From: Citrobacter werkmanii NBRC 105721
GTDB lineage: Bacteria; Pseudomonadota; Gammaproteobacteria; Enterobacterales; Enterobacteriaceae
Direction of reading: 5' to 3'
Assembly (NCBI GenBank): GCA_000759755.1
Contig: BBMW01000015.1
Span: 248,001 to 312,000 of the forward strand
Length of the DNA: 64,000 nucleotides
Shown here one piece after another: positions 9,998 through 20,301 of this stretch. Each line of letters begins with the position of its first letter. Position 1 is the first letter of the stretch. The position numbers and the translations under genes are program-made. Below the pieces are notes generated by a model that was not told where the DNA came from, did not search any database, and worked only from the letters and a program-made list of their open reading frames with translations.

Positions 9998-10717
9998 TTA
10001 CTCTTTATCGCCCAGCAGAACGGATTCCAGCGCGATTTTGATCATGTCGTTGAAGGTCGTCTGACGCTCAGCGGCAGTGGTCTGCTCGTGGGTACGGATA
10101 TGGTCGGACACGGTGCAGATAGTCAGCGCTTTCGCACCAAACTCAGCAGCAACGCCATAGATGCCCGCCGCTTCCATTTCCACGCCCAGTACGCCGTATT
10201 TTTCCATCACGTCGAACATTTCGCCGTCCGGAGAGTAGAACAGGTCAGCGGAGAACAGGTTGCCTACGCGCGCGTCAACGCCCAGCGCTTTTGCCGCATC
10301 AACTGCGTTACGTACCATGTCAAAGTCAGCGATAGCCGCAAAGTCATGATCTTTAAAGCGGATACGGTTCACTTTAGAGTCGGTGCAGGCGCCCATACCG
10401 ATCACCACGTCGCGCAGTTTGACGTCCATACGCACAGCGCCGCAGGAGCCAACGCGAATGATTTTCTTCACGCCGAAATCGGTGATCAGCTCTTTGGTGT
10501 AGATGGAGCAGGATGGGATACCCATACCGTGGCCCATCACGGAGATCTTACGGCCTTTGTAAGTACCGGTGAAACCTAACATGCCGCGAACGTTGTTCAC
10601 TTCACGAACATCTTCGAGGAAAGTTTCAGCAATATGTTTTGCACGCAGCGGGTCGCCCGGCATCAATACGACGTCAGCGAAATCACCCATTTCTGCATTA
10701 ATATGTGGAGTTGCCAT
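9998..10717 (-). CDS. deoD: Purine nucleoside phosphorylase DeoD
   Basis: Hexameric (high-molecular-mass) purine nucleoside phosphorylase of 239 residues. It splits purine (deoxy)nucleosides with phosphate to give base and (deoxy)ribose-1-phosphate. Conserved features are the N-terminal [23 protein letters not shown] phosphate site, MGHGMG, the substrate-binding VEMEAAGIY and the catalytic aspartate in [11 protein letters not shown] near residue 204. Last gene of the leftward deoC-deoA-deoB-deoD operon. A REP and an ERIC element separate it from deoB. Confidence 0.97.
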
Positions 10718-10743
10718 TTTTTTATCCTTATCTCGTTGTTATC

Positions 10744-10775
10744 GCCTGATGGCGGCTACGCCTTATCAGGCCTAC
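10744..10775. repeat. REP element upstream of deoD
   Basis: One REP unit (GCCTGATGGCGGCTACGCC followed by TTATCAGGCCTAC) lies in the deoB-deoD intercistronic region, next to the ERIC element. Confidence 0.8.
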
Positions 10776-10797
10776 AAAACGTGTGCAAAAACAGTGA

Positions 10798-10923
10798 AAT
10801 ACCCTAAGGATTTCGCGTTGTAGGAAGGCGACGAATTCGTGAATCCCCGGGAGCATAGATAAACTATGTGACCGGGGTGAACGAATGAAGTCAACGCATC
10901 TACAACGCGAAAGACAACGGGTA

Positions 10924-10925
<2 letters not shown>
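10798..10925. repeat. ERIC (IRU) element in the deoB-deoD intercistronic region
   Basis: A 128-base imperfect palindrome. The terminal arms AATACCC...TTTCGCGTTGTAG and CTACAACGCGAAAG...GGGTATT are complementary. The core has GTGAATCCCCGGGAG and TGTGACCGGGGTGAACGA, the sequences on which the classical ERIC primers are based. It is the standard 127-base class. Its right end overlaps the deoB stop codon by two bases, so the element is transcribed as part of the operon mRNA. Confidence 0.92.
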
Positions 10926-12198
<1,273 letters not shown>

Positions 12199-13521
12199 TT
12201 ATTCGGTTATACGACGATAGACTGTCGGTGTAATTTCTGGCGCTTTATCGTCAAGGCTGATTGCCGCTTTGACCGCTTTCGCCGCTTCCTGCCAGCTGGC
12301 TTCATCTTTCGCGTGGATCACTGCCAGCGGACGCTGTCCGTCTACGCTGTCGCCCAAACGGGCCATGTCGCTAAAGCCGACGCTGTAATCAATGGTGTCC
12401 GATGCCTGACGGCGTCCGCCGCCCATAGAAACGACTGCCATACCCAGCGCACGGGTATCCATCGCGCTGACGAAACCTTCGGTATCAGCATAGACGGCTT
12501 TACTGAGCATCGCCGTCGGCAGATACTTCGCATAGTTTTCGACGAAGTCGGTCGGGCCTTTCTGCGCCGCAACCATACGGCCAAAAATTTCCGCCGCTTT
12601 ACCGTTGTCCAGCACCGCCTGCAATTTCGCGCGGGCTTCGGCGTCATCTTTCGCCAGATTGCCGGAGATCAGCATTTCCACGCACAGCGCCATGGTGACG
12701 TCTAACAGACGCGGATTACGGTATTCACCGGTCAGGAACTGGACGGCCTCGCGGACTTCTACCGCGTTACCTGCGCTGGAAGCCAGCACCTGGTTCATAT
12801 CGGTTAACAGTGCGGTGGTACGGACACCCGCCCCGTTCGCCACGCCGACAATCGCTTCGGCAAGGGCTTCAGAAAGTTCATAGGTCGGCATAAACGCGCC
12901 GCTGCCTACTTTCACATCCATCACCAGCGCATCCAGCCCTTCCGCCAGCTTTTTCGCCAGGATAGAGCCGGTAATCAGCGGGATGGAATCCACCGTCGCG
13001 GTAATATCGCGGGTGGCATAAAAACGTTTATCCGCCGGTGCGAGCGAGCTGGTTTGCCCAATAATCGCCACACCCACGTCTTTAATAATTTCACGGAAAC
13101 GTGCGTCGTCCGGGAAGATGTCAAACCCAGGAATCGCTTCCAGTTTATCGAGCGTACCGCCGGTATGACCCAGGCCGCGCCCGGAAATCATCGGAATATA
13201 GCCGCCGCAGGCAGCAACCATCGGGCCTAACATCAGTGACGTTACGTCACCCACGCCGCCGGTAGAGTGTTTATCCACAATCGGGCCGTTCAGTTGCAGG
13301 CTTTTCCAGTCCAGCACGGTTCCTGAATCACGCATTGCCATGGTTAGCGACACACGCTCGGGCATTGTCATATCGTGGAAGAAAATGGTCATCGCCAGGG
13401 CGGCGATTTGCCCTTCAGAGATGGTGTTGTCACGAATCCCATTGATAAAGAAACGAATTTCTTCATCGCTCAGCGCATGACCATCACGTTTTTTACGAAT
13501 AATTTCTTGTGCGAGAAACAC
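12199..13521 (-). CDS. deoA: Thymidine phosphorylase DeoA
   Basis: Cleaves thymidine/deoxyuridine with phosphate to base and deoxyribose-1-phosphate. 440 residues. The signature [17 protein letters not shown] lies at about residues 84-100 and binds phosphate. [20 protein letters not shown] follows. The family's alpha and alpha/beta domain layout is complete. Second gene of the deo operon. It is separated from deoC by a roughly 110-base gap containing a BIME. Confidence 0.97.
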
Positions 13522-13539
13522 GTTAACCTCCCGATTATG

Positions 13540-13614
13540 GGCCGGGTAAGCAGTGCGCTCCCCGGCAAGTCGTATTGATGCCAGATGGCGGCTAGCGCCT
13601 TATCCGGCCTACGA
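13540..13614. repeat. REP/BIME element between deoC and deoA
   Basis: A degenerate unit (GGGCCGGGTAAGCAGTGCGCTCCCCGGCA) and a clear REP (GCCAGATGGCGGCTAGCGCC followed by TTATCCGGCCTACG) sit between the two operon genes. Such elements often stabilise the upstream mRNA segment. Confidence 0.8.
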
Positions 13615-13628
13615 TGGGCAATTCAAAC

Positions 13629-14408
13629 TTAGTAGCTGCTTGCGCTCTTACCGTCGCCGTGACCCAGCGCTTTGAGCAGGCTCGCCAGCAGGCTGGATGC
13701 GCCAAAGCGGTAATGACGGGAATCCGCCCAGTCGGCGCCAAACAGTTCGTCAGCAATCGCCAGGAACTGCTGTGCATCTTCTGCAGTACGTACGCCGCCA
13801 GCGGGTTTGAATCCAACGGTTTTAGAAACGCCCATATCACGGATCACTTCCATCATGATGCGTGCGCTTTCTGGCGTCGCATTGACCGGTACTTTACCGG
13901 TAGACGTTTTGATGAAATCAGCACCCGCTTTGATAGAAATTTCAGACGCTTTGCGAATCAGGGCTTCTTCTTTCAGCTCCCCAGTTTCGATGATCACTTT
14001 CAGCAGCACGTTTGCCGCTGCACAGGCGTCTTTACAGGCTTTAACCAGGTCAAAACCAACCTGCTCGTTACCCGCGATCAGCGCACGATACGGGAACACC
14101 ACGTCAACTTCGTCAGCACCGTAGGCAATCGCCGCGCGGGTTTCAGCCAGCGCGATCTCGATGTCGTCATTGCCGTGCGGGAAGTTGGTGACGGTGGCAA
14201 TACGGATGTCCGGCGTGCCCTGCTCTTTCAGAGTCTTACGTGCAACAGGAATGAAACGTGGATAGATGCAAATTGCTGCCGTGTTGCCAACCGGGGTCTT
14301 CGCCTGATGACACAGCGCGATCACTTTTTCATTGGTGTCGTCGTCATTCAGGGTGGTCAGGTCCATCAGTTTCAGGGCACGCAGGCTGCTTGCTGTTAAA
14401 TCGGTCAT
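13629..14408 (-). CDS. deoC: Deoxyribose-phosphate aldolase DeoC
   Basis: Class I aldolase splitting 2-deoxyribose-5-phosphate into acetaldehyde and glyceraldehyde-3-phosphate. 259 residues, TIM barrel. The Schiff-base lysine lies in the family motif FIKTSTGK (Lys167), with a second conserved lysine in [11 protein letters not shown] (Lys201). The C-terminal tail ends KSASSY, whose terminal Tyr acts in catalysis. The start at 14408 gives [16 protein letters not shown] with GGAG upstream. First gene of the deo operon, directly downstream of the CytR/CRP/DeoR-controlled promoter region. Confidence 0.97.
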   Translation of the reverse strand: MTDLTASSLRALKLMDLTTLNDDDTNEKVIALCHQAKTPVGNTAAICIYPRFIPVARKTLKEQGTPDIRIATVTNFPHGNDDIEIALAETRAAIAYGADEVDVVFPYRALIAGNEQVGFDLVKACKDACAAANVLLKVIIETGELKEEALIRKASEISIKAGADFIKTSTGKVPVNATPESARIMMEVIRDMGVSKTVGFKPAGGVRTAEDAQQFLAIADELFGADWADSRHYRFGASSLLASLLKALGHGDGKSASSY

Positions 14409-14454
14409 AACATTCTCCAACGGCTTCGCCGTATAAAATTTCACCTTGCGAGTT

Positions 14455-14470
14455 TGTTAGTATTCTAACA
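14455..14470 (-). promoter_or_regulatory. DeoR operator O2 at deoP2
   Basis: TGTTAGTATTCTAACA matches the 16-base palindrome TGTTAGAATTCTAACA with one mismatch. On the minus strand it is TGTTAGAATACTAACA, identical to the E. coli deoP2 operator as I recall it. It lies about 46 bases upstream of deoC and overlaps the likely -10 region of deoP2. Confidence 0.9.
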
Positions 14471-14487
14471 TCCGCTCGCCATTACAC

Positions 14488-14556
14488 TTCGATATACATC
14501 ACAGTTAATGAAAACCACATACAGATTTGCATTACTCTAATGAGATCTACTTCAAA
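14488..14556 (-). promoter_or_regulatory. deoP2 CRP-2, CytR and CRP-1 sites
   Basis: On the minus strand, TGTGATGTATATCGAA (14488-14503) is the CRP-2 site and TTTGAAGTAGATCTCATTA (14538-14556) is the CRP-1 site, in the order and spacing of the E. coli deoP2 promoter. Between them is AATGCAAATCTG, which carries the TTGCAA-like CytR recognition element. This supports cAMP-CRP activation and CytR antirepression of deoCABD. Confidence 0.82.
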
Positions 14557-14669
14557 TAATTCATCTTTCCAGACACGATGGGGTGGCATCAGGCGCATCC
14601 GGATCAAAGGTTGGGGCGCTGTTGCTTTCTACAATGGCGCGATACCTTCGGCACATAAAGGAACCAACG

Positions 14670-16220
14670 ATGCCCACTTCAAGCGAATTCGCGCTGCAAC
14701 AGCGGTGCCAACAAATCGTGACCAGCCCGACGCTCAGTCCTGAGCAGAAACGCCACTTTCTGGCGCTGGAGGCTGAAAACGCGCTGCCTTATCCGCAACT
14801 GCCCGCTGAAGCCCGCCAGGCGCTGGATGACGGGGTGATCTGCGATATGTACGAAGGTCATGCCCCGTTCAAACCGCGCTATGTCTTACCCGACTATGCG
14901 CGTTTTCTGGCCAACGGCTCCTCATGGCTGGAGCTTGAAGGAGCCAGCGACCTTGATGATGCGTTATCCTTGCTCACCATCCTGTACCACCACGTTCCAT
15001 CAGTGACCTCAATGCCGGTCTACCTCGGTCAGCTCGACGCCCTGTTGCAACCATATGTTAGAATTCTAACACAAGATGAGATCGATATTCGAATAAAACG
15101 TTTCTGGCGTTATCTCGACAGAACCCTGCCAGACGCGTTTATGCATGCCAATATCGGCCCCGCCGATACACCAGTTACTCGTGCAATTTTACGCGCAGAT
15201 GCAGAGTTAAAGCAGGTTTCACCGAATCTGACATTTATTTATGATCCGCAAATCACCCCTGACGATCTGCTGCTCAACGTGGCGCAAAATATCTGCGAGT
15301 GCAGTAAGCCACATATATCCAACGGCACCGAAAATGATAAAATTTTCACAAAAGGTCAGTATGGCGTCGTGAGTTGTTACAACTCTTTACCGCTCTCCGG
15401 AGGCGGTAGCACGCTGGTCAGGCTTAATCTGAAAGCCATCGCAGAGCGCAGCACCTCTATCGATGACTTCTTTACGCGCACCCTACCGCACTACTGCCAG
15501 CAGCAAATCGCTATCATTGATTCACGATGTGAATTCCTCTACGAGAAATCACATTTCTTTGAGAATAGCTTCCTCGTACAGGAAGGGTTGGTTGATCCCG
15601 AACGTTTTGTGCCGATGTTCGGGATGTATGGTCTGGCGGAAGCGGTAAACCTGCTATGTGAAAAGGCAGGACAAAGCGCCCGCTATGGGAAAGAGGCGTT
15701 CGCCAATCAGCTCGGATACCGCATTAGCGCCCAACTGGCGGAGTTTGTCGAACGCACACCGGTGAAGTATGGCTGGAAGCAGCGCGCAATGCTGCATGCG
15801 CAGTCGGGGATCAGTTCTGACATCGGCACCACGCCCGGCGCGCGTCTGCCTTATGGTGATGAACCTGACCCGATCACCCATCTGCAAACCGTCGCGCCGC
15901 ATCACGCATATTATCACGCCGGGATCAGCGATATCCTGACGCTGGATGAAACCATCAAGCGTAATCCACAGGCGCTGGTGCAACTGTGCCTCGGCGCGTT
16001 TAAAGCCGGAATGCGTGAATTCACCGCCAACGTGAGCGGCAACGATCTGGTCCGCGTCACGGGCTATATGGTGCGCCTGTCGGATCTGGAAAAATATCGT
16101 GCCGAAGGATCTCGCACTAACACCACCTGGCTTGGTGAAGAGGCCGCACGCAATACGCGTATTCTGGAACGACAACCTCGTGTGATAAGCCATGAACAGC
16201 AGATGCGCTTCAGTCAGTAA
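14670..16220 (+). CDS. yjjI: YjjI family glycyl radical enzyme
   Basis: 516-residue glycyl radical enzyme of unassigned substrate (DUF3029/YjjI family). The C-terminal radical motif is LVRVTGYM with the radical glycine at about residue 465. A candidate thiyl cysteine is Cys236 in VVSCYNSLP; that assignment is my inference. The start at 14670 follows AAAGGA by 7 bases and fits the E. coli length. The 5' third of the gene contains two DeoR operators (15056-15071 and 15335-15350), so the reading frame doubles as regulatory DNA for the divergent deo operon. Its 3' end overlaps yjjW, its activase. Confidence 0.93.
   Translation: MPTSSEFALQQRCQQIVTSPTLSPEQKRHFLALEAENALPYPQLPAEARQALDDGVICDMYEGHAPFKPRYVLPDYARFLANGSSWLELEGASDLDDALSLLTILYHHVPSVTSMPVYLGQLDALLQPYVRILTQDEIDIRIKRFWRYLDRTLPDAFMHANIGPADTPVTRAILRADAELKQVSPNLTFIYDPQITPDDLLLNVAQNICECSKPHISNGTENDKIFTKGQYGVVSCYNSLPLSGGGSTLVRLNLKAIAERSTSIDDFFTRTLPHYCQQQIAIIDSRCEFLYEKSHFFENSFLVQEGLVDPERFVPMFGMYGLAEAVNLLCEKAGQSARYGKEAFANQLGYRISAQLAEFVERTPVKYGWKQRAMLHAQSGISSDIGTTPGARLPYGDEPDPITHLQTVAPHHAYYHAGISDILTLDETIKRNPQALVQLCLGAFKAGMREFTANVSGNDLVRVTGYMVRLSDLEKYRAEGSRTNTTWLGEEAARNTRILERQPRVISHEQQMRFSQ
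15056..15071 (-). promoter_or_regulatory. DeoR operator O1 (deoP1) inside yjjI
   Basis: TGTTAGAATTCTAACA is a perfect 16-base palindrome equal to the DeoR consensus. Its centre is 601 bases from that of the deoP2 operator, very close to the 599-base O1-O2 spacing known in E. coli. It lies in codons for YVRILT of yjjI. Confidence 0.92.
15335..15350 (-). promoter_or_regulatory. Candidate third DeoR operator OE inside yjjI
   Basis: TGATAAAATTTTCACA matches the DeoR palindrome at 12 of 16 positions. It lies 279 bases beyond O1, the position of the third operator OE in E. coli as I recall it. A weak match, so the support is mainly the spacing. Confidence 0.55.
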
Positions 16221-17055
16221 ACTGATCCCTTTCTCCTGCGTCGACGGGCCGGGCAGCCGCCTGGCTCTGTTCCTGCAAGGGTGTAATCTGCGCTGTAAGA
16301 ACTGCCACAATCCATGGACGATGGGGCGCTGCAACGACTGCGGAGAATGTGTGCTGCATTGCCCGCATGAAGCGCTAAGCCTGAGTGCAGGGAAAGTATG
16401 GTGGCAGTCCGATGTGTGTCAGCAGTGCGACACCTGCCTGCACCTGTGCCCGCAGCAGGCGACGCCGATGGCGCAAACCATGAGCGTTGATCAGGTGCTG
16501 CAGCATATTCGCAAGGCAGCCCTGTTTATTGAGGGAATTACGGTCAGCGGTGGCGAAGCAACTACCCAGTTACCGTTTATTGTGGCGCTGTTTACCGCGC
16601 TCAAAAGCGATCCTCTGCTGCAACATCTGACCTGCATGGTCGACAGTAACGGCATGCTGAGCGAAACCGGCTGGCAAAAACTATTGCCGGTGTGCGACGG
16701 CGTAATGCTCGATTTAAAAGCGTGGGATAGCACGTACCATCGCCAGCTTACCGGGAGAGATAATACGCTGATTAAACAAAGCATTACCTTTCTGTCAAGG
16801 CAGGGAAAGCTTGCTGAGCTACGCCTGTTAGTGATCCCCGACCATGTGGATTATTTGCAACATATTGATGCGCTGGCAGCGTTCATTAAGCAGTCAGGCG
16901 ACGTACCGGTGCGGCTGAACGCCTTTCATGCGCATGGGGTGTATGGCGAAGCAAAAGACTGGCCGAGCGCAACGCCAGAGGATGTGGAGCAACTGGCGGC
17001 AGGATTGCGCGAACGTGGTGTGGATAACCTGATTTTCCCGGCGCTGTATCTGTGA
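16192..17055 (+). CDS. yjjW: YjjW family glycyl radical enzyme activase
   Basis: Radical SAM activase of 287 residues, expected to generate the glycyl radical on YjjI. The radical SAM cluster motif CNLRCKNC places cysteines at 31, 35 and 38. It is followed by two ferredoxin-type motifs, [12 protein letters not shown] and [12 protein letters not shown], that should bind two extra [4Fe-4S] clusters. The SAM-binding glycine-rich element is [11 protein letters not shown]. The ATG at 16192 lies 29 bases inside yjjI, which implies translational coupling. Assigned by close similarity to E. coli YjjW. The substrate of the pair is not evident. Confidence 0.93.
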   Translation: MNSRCASVSKLIPFSCVDGPGSRLALFLQGCNLRCKNCHNPWTMGRCNDCGECVLHCPHEALSLSAGKVWWQSDVCQQCDTCLHLCPQQATPMAQTMSVDQVLQHIRKAALFIEGITVSGGEATTQLPFIVALFTALKSDPLLQHLTCMVDSNGMLSETGWQKLLPVCDGVMLDLKAWDSTYHRQLTGRDNTLIKQSITFLSRQGKLAELRLLVIPDHVDYLQHIDALAAFIKQSGDVPVRLNAFHAHGVYGEAKDWPSATPEDVEQLAAGLRERGVDNLIFPALYL

Positions 17056-17056
17056 T

Positions 17057-17112
17057 TGCCGGATGCGACGACATCATTTGTAGGCCGGATAAAGCGCAAC
17101 CGCCATCCGGCA
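17057..17112. repeat. REP/BIME element between yjjW and yjjV
   Basis: TTGCCGGATGCGACGAC and GTAGGCCGGATAAAGCGC...GCCATCCGGCA form two REP units between the convergent yjjW and yjjV genes. Confidence 0.85.
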
Positions 17113-17120
17113 CCCAACAA

Positions 17121-17897
17121 TCACACATTAAACAACGCGGTCGTATTGCGATACAGCGCATCTGCTATCACGTCCGCAGGCTCCGAACGCAGTTCGCATA
17201 ATGTCCCAAATACTCTGACCGCCTGCTCGGGGCGGTTGGGCTGCCCCTGAAAGCCATTGAGCGGCATGTCCGGCGCGTCGGTTTCCAGCAGGAGTGATTC
17301 CAGCGGCAGTTGCGCCATCACCTCACGGGTTTTACTGGCGCGTGGATAGGTAATAGTGCCGCCAACGCCAATTTTGTACCCCAGTTGCACAAAGCGTTGC
17401 GCCTGCTGCAAACTCCCGGAAAAACCATGCACCACGCCGGTTCGTGGCAGAGCATGACGTTTCAGAAGCATCGCCAATTTGTCATGAGTCCGTCGCGAAT
17501 GCAGGATCACCGGCAGTTCGTAACGCTTCGCCAGGTTAAGCTGCGCGTCCAGCACCCGTTCTTGTTTATCAAATTGCGGATCGTCCCGGTAAAGATCCAG
17601 TCCAATCTCGCCCACGGCTACCAGCTTTTGCGGGCGCGTATCCAGCGCCTGCTGCAGTTGGTCCAGACTTTCATCGCCGTGTTGTTCAATAACAATGGGA
17701 TGCAGACCCAAAGCAGCAAACAACGGCGGATACTTTTCCGCTAACGCCAGTACGCGGGAAAAGTTTGCCGCCTGCGTCGCCGGAACAATGATGCAATTCA
17801 CACCGACCGCCGCAGCACGTTGAATGCTGGCGGGCTCATCGTCAGTAAACGGCGGGAAATCAAAGTGACAATGTGTATCAATGAAGCGAAAACTCAC
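17121..17897 (-). CDS. yjjV: TatD-type metal-dependent hydrolase YjjV
   Basis: 258-residue TatD family TIM-barrel hydrolase. The metal-binding DTHCHFD motif is near residue 8, ALGLHP and VGEIGLD in the middle, and LLETDAPDMPL towards the C-terminus. The family contains 3'-5' exonucleases and D-aminoacyl-tRNA deacylase-like proteins. The cellular role of YjjV is not settled. Its start overlaps the yjjU stop by 4 bases (ATGA type), so the two are translated from one mRNA. Confidence 0.93.
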   Translation of the reverse strand: MSFRFIDTHCHFDFPPFTDDEPASIQRAAAVGVNCIIVPATQAANFSRVLALAEKYPPLFAALGLHPIVIEQHGDESLDQLQQALDTRPQKLVAVGEIGLDLYRDDPQFDKQERVLDAQLNLAKRYELPVILHSRRTHDKLAMLLKRHALPRTGVVHGFSGSLQQAQRFVQLGYKIGVGGTITYPRASKTREVMAQLPLESLLLETDAPDMPLNGFQGQPNRPEQAVRVFGTLCELRSEPADVIADALYRNTTALFNV

Positions 17898-18967
17898 GCC
17901 AGATCCTCGTTATCAAACGTTGTATCGTTAGCCTGAGGCGCATTGGTCACCACCGGCGCGTGGGCATCGTTGGCCACCGGTGCGGGAGGAACCACCACCG
18001 GTCCCGGCACGACAATCTTCGGCGTCTGACGAGGCAATGGCGCGTTTTTCGCCAACAACTTGCCGACGGTGGCCAGGAAGTAACGACCACACAAACGCCC
18101 GGTCTTATAGTCTTCTCGCAGCGCCGGAATACGGCTGCCCAGCGCCATGCTATGGAGCGGTTTTGGCGGATAGATCTCAAAGATTCGCAGCTTACCCGGC
18201 GGCTTTTCAATAAAGCTCTGGATCGCGCGATAGCTGGTTTCATGGTGCTGGACCAAATTCAGCAACGGTTGCAGACTGCTTTCGCCCAGCCAGCGCTCCA
18301 TACGTTTAAACCACTGCGGGGTGTAGTACATTTGCGAAGGCACAGTGCGGATCACCACCAGCGTTTTTGCGCCGCGCTTCGCCGCCTCCTGCACGGGTAT
18401 GGCATCGCTTACTCCCCCGTCCAGATAGTTCACACCGTCCAGCGCAACACCTGTGCGGTAGAATCCCGGAATAGCGCTGGAGGCGCGAATGAGATCGAGC
18501 CAGTTTTGTCGGTTCGGCGAAAAATAACCTGGCGTATAATCATCCCCCCGACAGGCGCACATATAAAACGCTTTCCCTGCGGCAAACAAACGCTCGGCGT
18601 TATCCATCGCCAGCGGCATCTGGGATGCGGTCGAATCCACCAGCCAGTCGAGATCGATTAAGTTTCCCCCGCGCACAAAGCGTACCGGGTCAAAAAACTC
18701 ACGACGGGTGGTGTAACGCATAATGACTTTACGGCCATAACCAGGCTGGTTACACAGATAGGCTGAAAGGTTTTGCGCACCGGCGGACGTCCCGTAGTAA
18801 AGGTCAAAGGGATTAAACTGCGCACGCATGAATTCATCCAGTACGCCAGCGGTGAAAATGCCTCTTTGTCCCCCGCCCTCACACACCAGCGCCATACTGC
18901 CTGGTTGGAACGGACGTAACGATAACGGCGCAATATTACCGAGCGTGACGGGTATTCTCTGCCCCAC
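17894..18967 (-). CDS. yjjU: Patatin-like phospholipase family protein YjjU
   Basis: 357-residue patatin-like esterase. It has the oxyanion loop CEGGGQRGIF near residue 30, the nucleophile elbow GTSAG at 59-63 (Ser61) and the catalytic aspartate in LDGGVSD. A Pro/Ala/Val-rich C-terminal tail after about residue 315 is low complexity. The GTG start at 18967 was chosen from the AGGAAGG upstream and the E. coli length. No signal peptide is seen. First gene of the yjjU-yjjV unit. Confidence 0.92.
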   Translation of the reverse strand: MGQRIPVTLGNIAPLSLRPFQPGSMALVCEGGGQRGIFTAGVLDEFMRAQFNPFDLYYGTSAGAQNLSAYLCNQPGYGRKVIMRYTTRREFFDPVRFVRGGNLIDLDWLVDSTASQMPLAMDNAERLFAAGKAFYMCACRGDDYTPGYFSPNRQNWLDLIRASSAIPGFYRTGVALDGVNYLDGGVSDAIPVQEAAKRGAKTLVVIRTVPSQMYYTPQWFKRMERWLGESSLQPLLNLVQHHETSYRAIQSFIEKPPGKLRIFEIYPPKPLHSMALGSRIPALREDYKTGRLCGRYFLATVGKLLAKNAPLPRQTPKIVVPGPVVVPPAPVANDAHAPVVTNAPQANDTTFDNEDLA

Positions 18968-19032
18968 CTCTGCCTTCCTGTTGTTTTTGTAATAGAACAA
19001 CAAAGTAACGCAAATTGCCTGACGCTAAAACC

Positions 19033-19059
19033 GTAAAAGCCAGTCCACTGGACTGGCTT
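19033..19059 (-). terminator. Intrinsic terminator after ytjA
   Basis: AAGCCAGTCC-act-GGACTGGCTT is a perfect 10-base-pair hairpin. On the minus strand it is followed by TTTTACGGTTTT, about 30 bases after the ytjA stop codon. Confidence 0.85.
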
Positions 19060-19088
19060 GGTAGCAAGTTATCTTTACGGTTTACTTA

Positions 19089-19250
19089 CTAGGGTCGTTT
19101 ACGACCGGTAAACAGGCTGACCAGAAACAGAATGATCCCCACCACGAAAACAATTTTCGCTGCGCCTGCAGCGGTACCTGCCAGTCCACCAAAACCCAGT
19201 GCGGCGGCAATTAACGCGATAACCAGAAATATGATGCCCCATCGAAACAT
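19089..19250 (-). CDS. ytjA: DUF1328 small membrane protein YtjA
   Basis: 53-residue hydrophobic protein with two membrane segments (about residues 4-24 and 28-48) separated by a glycine-rich turn ([13 protein letters not shown]), ending in a basic tail. Almost identical to E. coli YtjA. Function unknown. The family is often linked to stress regulons. The start at 19250 was chosen because AAAGGAG lies directly upstream. A 10-codon extension is rejected. Adjacent to osmY on the same strand but with its own terminator. Confidence 0.92.
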   Translation of the reverse strand: MFRWGIIFLVIALIAAALGFGGLAGTAAGAAKIVFVVGIILFLVSLFTGRKRP

Positions 19251-19377
19251 GCGCTTCTCCTTTACCATAGTTAATGTCACCGCTTGTTATGAGCGCTCAG
19301 GCTGCTCATCGGCGATATTTTTAGTGTGGTGCACAACACGCCTCCCGACAAACGTCAGGAGGACGAATTAAGTCGAA

Positions 19378-19995
19378 TTACTGAGTTTTAAGGTCGTTTT
19401 TGACGCTTTTCACGCCATCAACCGCTTTGGCGATGCTCTCAGCACGATCGCTTTGTGCTTTTGAGTCAACGGTGCCGGAAAGTTGAACCACTCCATCAGT
19501 GGTCTCTACTTTCACTTTACGGGAAGGGACAATGTCATCAGCCAGCAGTTTTGCTTTAACTTCGCTGGTGGTTGCCGTGTCGCCCGCATAGCCTTTTACG
19601 GATGTGCTTTTGCTGTCGCGTACGTGTAGTTTGTCGCTCACTGAGGTTACGCCCTCAACGCCTTTGGCCACTTTCACGGCTTCTTCAGCCTGTGCCTGGC
19701 TTTCAACAAACCCGCTTAACGTCACCACTTTCTGGTCTGTTTTCACGGAAATATCGGTGCTCTTGATGCTTTCGTGATCCACCAGCGCAGCTTTTACTTT
19801 TGCTGTGATAGTGCTGTCATCCATGAAATTACCGACTTTGTTCATAGAGCTATCGACTTTCTGCCCCGCACTTTCGACACCAGATTGCGCTTTATCCGTC
19901 GTGGCGTTTTCTGCAAAAGCAGAACCCGTTGCAACAGCGGAGGTCAGCATCACGGCCAGCAGCGTTTTAGAAATCTTAAGTCCTGTCATTGTCAT
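19378..19995 (-). CDS. osmY: Osmotically inducible periplasmic protein OsmY
   Basis: Periplasmic chaperone-like protein of 205 residues, induced by high osmolarity and stationary phase (sigma-S) in E. coli. The signal peptide ends at about residue 28 (AFA-EN). Two BON domains follow, at about residues 58-127 and 138-205, each with a [16 protein letters not shown] strand. The N-terminus starts [13 protein letters not shown]. The linker after the signal peptide differs slightly in length from K-12. Confidence 0.96.
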   Translation of the reverse strand: MTMTGLKISKTLLAVMLTSAVATGSAFAENATTDKAQSGVESAGQKVDSSMNKVGNFMDDSTITAKVKAALVDHESIKSTDISVKTDQKVVTLSGFVESQAQAEEAVKVAKGVEGVTSVSDKLHVRDSKSTSVKGYAGDTATTSEVKAKLLADDIVPSRKVKVETTDGVVQLSGTVDSKAQSDRAESIAKAVDGVKSVKNDLKTQ

Positions 19996-20301
19996 CGATG
20001 TATTCCTGTATGTTTTGCTAAAAGCGATGGTCTGCCGTAAACGGCGTTAACCAGCAACTAATCTTGTAAGTGGAATAAATATCAGCAATAGAAGCTGCAA
20101 CAGGCAGCCTAAAAAGCATTTAACGCCGATATTTATGTCATCACATTGTTAAATATAGTTCAGAATTTCGTGATCGCAGTCCGGATTGACTAAAAAACAG
20201 GCAAACAACAGAAAAACGAGAGGTTTTAAGAACATTCCGCAAGGGATTTAAAAGACAGGAAAAGTTACCGGGCACGGCGGATTCCGTGCCCTGGGAGGCG
20301 A
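19996..20301. other. osmY-prfC intergenic region
   Basis: 306 bases without a gene. The part next to osmY is AT-rich and must hold the osmY promoter. I could not fix a -10/-35 pair. The part next to prfC holds a terminator hairpin. No open reading frame of note was seen. Confidence 0.6.
20261..20291 (-). terminator. Intrinsic terminator after prfC
   Basis: GGGCACGG-cggatt-CCGTGCCC is a perfect 8-base-pair GC-rich hairpin about 10 bases beyond the prfC stop. On the minus strand it is followed by GGTAACTTTTCC. Confidence 0.75.

Noticed and set aside
10088-10579. + strand frame opposite deoD
   Set aside because: Antisense shadow of deoD without start signals.
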